From Nonomuraea coxensis DSM 45129 (GTDB lineage: Bacteria; Actinomycetota; Actinomycetes; Streptosporangiales; Streptosporangiaceae), in assembly GCF_019397265.1 (NCBI RefSeq), contig NZ_CP068985.1, positions 310,001 to 374,000 on the forward strand: a stretch of 64,000 bases of DNA, written 5' to 3'. Below are positions 59,701-64,000 of the stretch, piece by piece. The notes under the pieces were generated by a model. It saw nothing but the letters and a program-made list of their open reading frames with translations, made no database searches and was not told where the DNA came from. Numbering within the stretch: position 1 is the first letter of the stretch; the number at the start of each line of letters is the position of its first letter. Position numbers and translations under genes: made by a program.

Positions 59701-59817
59701 GTGGAGAGCGACAAGCAGCCGAACGGCGCCAAAACCCTCGGCTACATCCTGCTGGCCATGATCGTCATTCTGGCCGTGCTGATCGGGCTGTCCGTCTGGG
59801 CCTCGAGGACAGGGTGA
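59701..59817 (+). CDS. Small single-pass membrane protein
   Basis: 38 residues from GTG 59701: a short charged N-terminus, one membrane helix (TLGYILLAMIVILAVLIGLSVWA) and a basic end (SRTG). Its stop is four bases before the SixA start, suggesting translational coupling. No strong ribosome binding site is visible, so the start is uncertain. Such peptides are often missed in annotation. Function unknown. Confidence 0.5.
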   Translation: MESDKQPNGAKTLGYILLAMIVILAVLIGLSVWASRTG

Positions 59818-59821
59818 TCCG

Positions 59822-60304
59822 GTGCGGACGTTAATCGTGCTGAGACACGCGAAGGCGGCCCACGTGGCGGGCCTGGCCGACCGGGAGCGGCCGCTGACCG
59901 GCCGCGGGGAGCGGGACGCCGCGCGGGCGGGCGACGAGATCAGGGAGGCGGGGCTGGCGCCGGAGGCGGTGTTCTGCTCACCGGCGGTCAGGACCAGGCG
60001 CACCGCCGAGCTGGCCTTCCCCGAGCTGGAGATCAGTTACGAGCGCGAGATCTACGAGGCGTATCCCGAGGAGCTGCTGGACGTGCTCCGCCGCGCCGAC
60101 CCCGGCCTCGGCACGGTGGTGTTGTGCGGGCACAATCCGGGCGTGCACGAGCTGGCGCTGGGGCTGGCGGGCGGCGACTACGGATTCCGCCCTGGGGCGT
60201 TCGCGGTGATCGAGATCGGCTCGCCGTGGGCGGACCTCCACCTGGGGGAGGGCCGCCTGGTCGCCCGCTGGGACCCCCAGTCCGGCGGCGAAGAAGGCTC
60301 CTAG
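59822..60304 (+). CDS. sixA: SixA-type histidine phosphatase
   Basis: 160 residues, GTG start. LIVLRHAKA near residue 5 is the RHG/RHA motif with the catalytic His; LTGRGERDAARAG, FCSPAVRTRRTAEL and LCGHNPGVHEL complete the histidine-phosphatase fold of the SixA type, short and without extra domains. The family removes phosphoryl groups from phosphohistidine or small metabolites. The 3' end overlaps the convergent serB stop by four bases. Confidence 0.88.
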   Translation: MRTLIVLRHAKAAHVAGLADRERPLTGRGERDAARAGDEIREAGLAPEAVFCSPAVRTRRTAELAFPELEISYEREIYEAYPEELLDVLRRADPGLGTVVLCGHNPGVHELALGLAGGDYGFRPGAFAVIEIGSPWADLHLGEGRLVARWDPQSGGEEGS

Positions 60305-61521
60305 CGGGGCGTGAGGACGCCGTCCTCGGCGTCGGCGGCCTCCACCTCGTCACGTGAGATGCCGAGGAGGTAGAGGATCGAGTCGAGGTAGGGCGTGTTG
60401 ACCGCGGTGTCGGCGGCCTGACGCACGACGGGCTTGGCGTTGAACGCGATGCCGAGCCCGGCCACCGCGATCATGTCGAGGTCGTTGGCGCCGTCGCCGA
60501 TGGCCACGGTCTGCGAGATGGGCAGGCCGGCGGCGGCGGCGAAGCGTTCGAGGGCGCGCGCCTTGCCCGGCCGGTCGACGATGTCGCCGACGACGCGGCC
60601 GGTCAGCCGCCCGTCCACGACTTCGAGGACGTTGGCCGCGGAGTAGTCGATGCCCAGCTCCTCGACCAGCGCGTCGGTGATCTGGGTGAAGCCGCCGCTG
60701 ACGATGGCGAAGCGGTAGTCGAGCCGCTTGAGCGTGCGGACGAGGGTGCGGGCGCCGGGCGTCAGCACGACCTCCTTGCGCACCTCGGCGAACACCTCCT
60801 CGGGCAGCCCCTCCAGCAGTGCCACCCGCCTGCGCAGGGACTCGGCGAAGTCCAGCTCGCCGCGCATGGCCTGCTCGGTGACCCGGGCGACCTCGTCGAG
60901 GCAGCCGGCGTGGGCCGCGAGCAGCTCGATGACCTCGCCCTGGATGAGCGTGGAGTCGACGTCCATGACGATGAGCCGCTTGGCCCGGCGGGACAGGCCC
61001 GTGCGCTGCACGGCCACGTCCACCTCCTGGGCGGCGGCCTCGGCGGCCAGCTCGACGCGGAGCGCGGCGGGGTTGGCGCCGGAGACGGACAGCTCGATGC
61101 AGGTGACGGGCCACTGGGCGAGGCGTTCGATGCGGTCGATGTTGGCGCCGGCGGCGGCGATGCGGCCGGCGATGCCGGCGATCGCGGCGGGCTGCAGGGT
61201 GGCGCCGAGCACGCTGACGGAGAGCCGGCCGCGGCGGCGATGCTCCTTGGCCTGGGAGCCGGTGGAGAGCTCGACCTCCATGCCGAGGTCCTCGGCCACC
61301 CGCTCGACGGCGGTCCACAGGGCGCCGAGCGTCGTGCCGGTGCCGGTGGACCGTCCGCCCGCGTAGGCGACGAGCACGCCGAGCGTGAGCCGGCCGCGGA
61401 TGACGACCTGCTCGATGTCGGCGATGGTCACCGGGAAGCCGGACAGGACGGAGAAGAGGCGCGAGGTGACGCCGGGCCGGTCGGGGCCGGTCAGGGTGAT
61501 CAGGAGGGTGCGCGGGTCCAC
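60301..61521 (-). CDS. serB: Phosphoserine phosphatase with two N-terminal ACT domains
   Basis: 406 residues. The N-terminal ~170 residues form two ACT-type regulatory domains (LLITLTGPDRPGVTSRLF..., LSVSVLGATLQPAAIAGIAGRI...). The HAD core follows: IVMDVDSTLIQGEVIELLA (nucleophile Asp), IVSGGFTQITDAL and AIGDGANDLDMIAVAGLGIAFNAKP. It makes serine from phosphoserine; the ACT domains allow feedback by serine. The length and layout match SerB2 of mycobacteria. Confidence 0.95.
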   Translation of the reverse strand: MDPRTLLITLTGPDRPGVTSRLFSVLSGFPVTIADIEQVVIRGRLTLGVLVAYAGGRSTGTGTTLGALWTAVERVAEDLGMEVELSTGSQAKEHRRRGRLSVSVLGATLQPAAIAGIAGRIAAAGANIDRIERLAQWPVTCIELSVSGANPAALRVELAAEAAAQEVDVAVQRTGLSRRAKRLIVMDVDSTLIQGEVIELLAAHAGCLDEVARVTEQAMRGELDFAESLRRRVALLEGLPEEVFAEVRKEVVLTPGARTLVRTLKRLDYRFAIVSGGFTQITDALVEELGIDYSAANVLEVVDGRLTGRVVGDIVDRPGKARALERFAAAAGLPISQTVAIGDGANDLDMIAVAGLGIAFNAKPVVRQAADTAVNTPYLDSILYLLGISRDEVEAADAEDGVLTPR

Positions 61522-61601
61522 ATCCAGCCACGGTACTGCGCCCGGTCCGATGCTCGCGCAGCAGGCTCGCCATTCGGACGCGGGCGCATGAGCCGGAGCC
61601 G

Positions 61602-62186
61602 TTAACGCACGACCGTGGTCTTCACGGACTTGGCGAACAGGTAACCGGGCACCCCGAGCCGGTCGAGCTCGCGGATGTCCATGTTCTCCATGCCCTGGTC
61701 GAGGTTGTAGGAGATGACGCCGAGAGTCGCCTTCTGCGAACCGCGAGTGCTCTTCTTGGTCTTTGCGTAGAAAGTAACGGAGAACGAACTTCCGACCGCA
61801 ATGTCCTTATTTGCCCAGCAGAAGAAGCCGCGGGCGGTCAGCAGGATGCACTCCATCTTCTTGCCGCTCGTGGAGTAGCGGATGTTCCTCGGGTCGACGC
61901 CCTTGGGGAACGCGCCGCCGACCCACCAGGCCTCCGCGGAGGCGAAGTGCGGGCCCACGTTGACCGCGGAGATCTTGTACTTGATGTAGCTGCCGGCCTT
62001 GACCTTCTTGGTCGCCGACACCTTCACGGCGAAGGAGGAGTAGGGCTCGGCCGCCTTCGCGGACACCGCGCTGGAAGCGGCGGTGGAAGCGGTGGCGGAA
62101 ACGGCCGCCGAAGCGGGAACAGCGGGAACGAGCAGAGCACCGGCCGCGAGCGTCGCCAGCATGCCCTTGGTAAGGGACTTGTGCAT
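61602..62186 (-). CDS. Small secreted protein of unknown function
   Basis: 194 residues from ATG 62186 (GGAGAGG upstream). Signal peptide about 1-27 (LATLAAGALLVPAVPASA), an Ala/Ser-rich stretch, then a beta-rich domain (SSFAVKVSATKKVKAGSYIKYKISAVNVGPHFASAEAWWVGGAFPKGVD...) resembling DUF11/Ig-like modules. Two cysteines (ECILLTARGFFCW) probably form a disulfide. Likely exported surface or matrix protein. Confidence 0.75.
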   Translation of the reverse strand: MHKSLTKGMLATLAAGALLVPAVPASAAVSATASTAASSAVSAKAAEPYSSFAVKVSATKKVKAGSYIKYKISAVNVGPHFASAEAWWVGGAFPKGVDPRNIRYSTSGKKMECILLTARGFFCWANKDIAVGSSFSVTFYAKTKKSTRGSQKATLGVISYNLDQGMENMDIRELDRLGVPGYLFAKSVKTTVVR

Positions 62187-62289
62187 TACCTCTCCGGGTA
62201 AGGGAATTGGACTCGGGGCCGTGTAATACAACAAGCCCCCCGTAAATGCCCGCTGTGTATATCAGTTATTAAAATCTCTGTAAAGTCGG

Positions 62290-63300
62290 TTACTTCAGTA
62301 TCAGGTGGGTGTCGCCGAACTCGTGCCACAGGTACCCCTCCCGCAGCGCCGCCTCGTACGCCCGGGCCAGCGCCTTCTCGCCGGCGACGGCCGTCAGCAT
62401 GAGCAGGTGGCTGGACCGGGGCTCGTGCAGCCCCGTGAGCAGCCCGGTCACCGCCCGCACGCCCCGCTCGGGGGTCACCAGGTGCCGGGTCCAGCCCGAG
62501 GCCGCGCGCACCCGCCCGTCCGCGCCCACGGCGCTCTCCAGGGCCCGGACGACGGTCGTTCCCGCCGCCACCACCTGGGTGCCGCTCCGGAGGGCCAACT
62601 CGACCAGCCGCGCAGTCGCGGCCGGCACCTCGTACCGCTCCGCGTAGGGCGGTTCGTCCTTCTCCGGCGAGGCCACGCCGGTGTGCAGGGTGATCGGCGC
62701 GATGCCGACCCCGCGCGCCACCAGCGCCGTTACCAGGCCCTCGGTGAACGGCCGCGCCGCGCTCGGCATCTCCGCGCTGCCCGGCACGGTCGCGAACACC
62801 GTCTGGTACGCCTCGATCGGCCAGTCGCCCGCCACGTACGAGTAGCGGATCGGCACCCCGTACGCCCGCAGGTACGCCTCCACGTCCCGGTCCAGCGCCG
62901 CCCGCCACAGCCGGGGCGTCTCCCGCCCGAGCAGCCGCAGCGTGGCCCGGCCCGGCAGCGGCAGCCACTCGCCGGGCTCGCCCCCGGCGTAGGGCTCGCT
63001 CGCCCGGTCCGTACGCCGCCGCAGCTCCACCAGCCACGTGCCGTCCTCGCGCGCCGTCGAGAAGTGCACCGCCAGCCGGTCCAGCCGGACGGCCGCGGGC
63101 AGCGTCGCGGAGTTGTTGACCACGAGGAGGTCGCCGGGGCCGAGCAGGTCGGGCAGGTCGCGGAAGCGGCGGTGCTCGGGGGGCCGCCCGCCGCGAGAGA
63201 CCAGCAGGCGCACGTCGTCGCGGGACCGGCCGCGCACCTCGGGCGGCTCCTGCGCCGACAGGCCGGGCGGCAGCTCGAAGTCGAGGGCCTGAGCGGTCAT
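62290..63300 (-). CDS. queA: tRNA S-adenosylmethionine ribosyltransferase-isomerase QueA
   Basis: 336 residues. LDFELPPGLSAQEPPEVRGRSRDDVRLLV, LLVVNNSATLPAAV, TFATV...FTEGLVTALVARGVGIAPITLHTG and HEPRSSHLLMLTAVAGEKAL are QueA motifs. The enzyme transfers the ribosyl part of SAM to 7-aminomethyl-7-deazaguanine in tRNA, giving epoxyqueuosine. No other queuosine genes are in the window. The start ATG overlaps the stop of the upstream SDR gene by four bases. Confidence 0.9.
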   Translation of the reverse strand: MTAQALDFELPPGLSAQEPPEVRGRSRDDVRLLVSRGGRPPEHRRFRDLPDLLGPGDLLVVNNSATLPAAVRLDRLAVHFSTAREDGTWLVELRRRTDRASEPYAGGEPGEWLPLPGRATLRLLGRETPRLWRAALDRDVEAYLRAYGVPIRYSYVAGDWPIEAYQTVFATVPGSAEMPSAARPFTEGLVTALVARGVGIAPITLHTGVASPEKDEPPYAERYEVPAATARLVELALRSGTQVVAAGTTVVRALESAVGADGRVRAASGWTRHLVTPERGVRAVTGLLTGLHEPRSSHLLMLTAVAGEKALARAYEAALREGYLWHEFGDTHLILK

Positions 63301-63974
63301 TGCAGGCTCACCCTGCCGCTCGCGGGGCGGGCGGAGACGAGGTCGTGCAGCGCGGCGGCGACCTTGGCCGGGTCCGCGGCCCCCGCCGCCTCCTCGGCGC
63401 CCACGGCGTCGGCGAGCATGCGGGTGTTCATCTCGCCGGGATCGACCCACCAGACCCGTACGTCCGGCTCCTCGGCGGCGAGCACGTTGGACAGCTGCTC
63501 CAGCGCGGCCTTGCTCGCCCCGTAGCCGCCCCAGCCCTCGTACGCGCCGGTGGCGGCGTCGGAGGTGACGTTCACGATCGCGCCGCGCGCCGACCGCAGC
63601 GCCGGTAGCGTGGCCTGGACGAGGGCGAGCGGCGCGGTCACGTTCGTCGCCAGCAGCGCGCCGAACGCCTCCGGCGGAAGGTCCGCGAGCCGGGGCAGCG
63701 GCGTCGGGCCGAGGTCGCTGGCGTTGTTGACCAGCAGGTCCAGCGCGGGGGCCGCCTCGGCCAGCCGCCGTACGTGCGCCGGGTCGGCCACGTCGCCGGG
63801 GATCGCGGTGGCCCCCAGCTCGGCGGCGGCCCGTTCCAGGTCGCGGGCGCCGCGGGCGGTGAGGACGAGGTTCCAGCCCGCGCCGGCCAGGGCGCGCGCG
63901 AGGGCGAGGCCGAGCCCGCGCGAGGCCCCCGTGACGAGAGCGGTACGGTTCCTGGTGGATGAGGTGTCCGTCAT
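63297..63974 (-). CDS. Short-chain dehydrogenase/reductase
   Basis: 225 residues. TGASRGLGLALARAL (nucleotide binding), NNASDLG, and the catalytic Ser...Tyr-x-x-x-Lys (VTSDAATGAYEGWGGYGASKAALEQL) define a classical SDR. The cofactor is probably NADP(H). It is coupled to queA by a 4-bp overlap, as in many actinomycetes, but a functional link is not known. Confidence 0.9.
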   Translation of the reverse strand: MTDTSSTRNRTALVTGASRGLGLALARALAGAGWNLVLTARGARDLERAAAELGATAIPGDVADPAHVRRLAEAAPALDLLVNNASDLGPTPLPRLADLPPEAFGALLATNVTAPLALVQATLPALRSARGAIVNVTSDAATGAYEGWGGYGASKAALEQLSNVLAAEEPDVRVWWVDPGEMNTRMLADAVGAEEAAGAADPAKVAAALHDLVSARPASGRVSLQ

Positions 63975-64000
63975 GCCTCCGACGCTAGGAACGCGGGCGG

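Overview
The window is very GC-rich chromosomal DNA with GTG/TTG starts and dense, often overlapping genes. It carries WhiB-family, BldG/ApgA, MarP, SARP and actinobacterial Tad-pilus genes. It therefore comes from a sporulating, multicellular actinomycete. The gene mix suggests Streptosporangiales (a Nonomuraea- or Streptosporangium-like organism); the genus is an inference.

Region 1, about 1-21.6 kb, is accessory. It holds a large SARP/AAA regulator cut by the window edge, a secreted PQQ-type sugar dehydrogenase with a cellulose-binding module, a secreted endonuclease/exonuclease/phosphatase and two aminoglycoside-phosphotransferase-like kinases. A two-component system, a serine hydrolase, a flavin-type oxidase-fold protein, and an epoxide-hydrolase-like enzyme divergent from a WYL regulator follow. 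Its most interesting part is a compact RiPP locus at 7.2-11.4 kb. It has a lyase-kinase-cyclase lanthionine synthetase with an intact zinc site, a 44-residue precursor with a Cys/Ser/Thr-rich core (too short for usual gene-length cutoffs), a hairpin after the precursor, and a radical SAM enzyme with a cysteine-free SPASM-like tail. A PadR regulator and an unknown membrane protein come next. Transposase and regulator remnants nearby indicate gene flux.

Region 2, about 21.5-40.8 kb, is a conserved actinobacterial core block. It runs tRNA-Pro, metallophosphoesterase, YqeY, PBP1/PonA, WblA/WhiB4, two ArsA/Get3 ATPases, DUF4177, RidA, NUDIX, MBL, Crp, a pseudokinase-like protein, endonuclease III, NudL, HEAT, MarP protease, DUF309, EphE-like hydrolase, holin-like protein, Acs and a Fic-like protein with a degenerate motif. 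From recalled gene orders, this matches the M. tuberculosis Rv3660c-Rv3682 and S. coelicolor SCO354x-SCO358x regions. The genes concern cell-wall synthesis, redox and acid stress, and cAMP-type control.

Region 3, about 41.7-48.3 kb, is a Tad/Flp-type pilus operon: Ssd/TadZ-like, TadA, TadB, TadC, a DUF4244 pilin-like protein, TadE-like and Rv3654c-like. It has several internal repeat-rich gaps and scattered DnaA-box-like motifs.

Region 4, about 48.3-64 kb, starts with a decayed GNAT gene, a large repeat-containing membrane-anchored surface protein and an MrfA-type helicase with a repeat-encoded insert. It continues with bldG-apgA, a K+-independent H+-pyrophosphatase, a tiny membrane protein, SixA, SerB with two ACT domains, a small secreted protein, QueA and an SDR. 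Perfect inverted repeats separate many convergent genes and look like transcription terminators.
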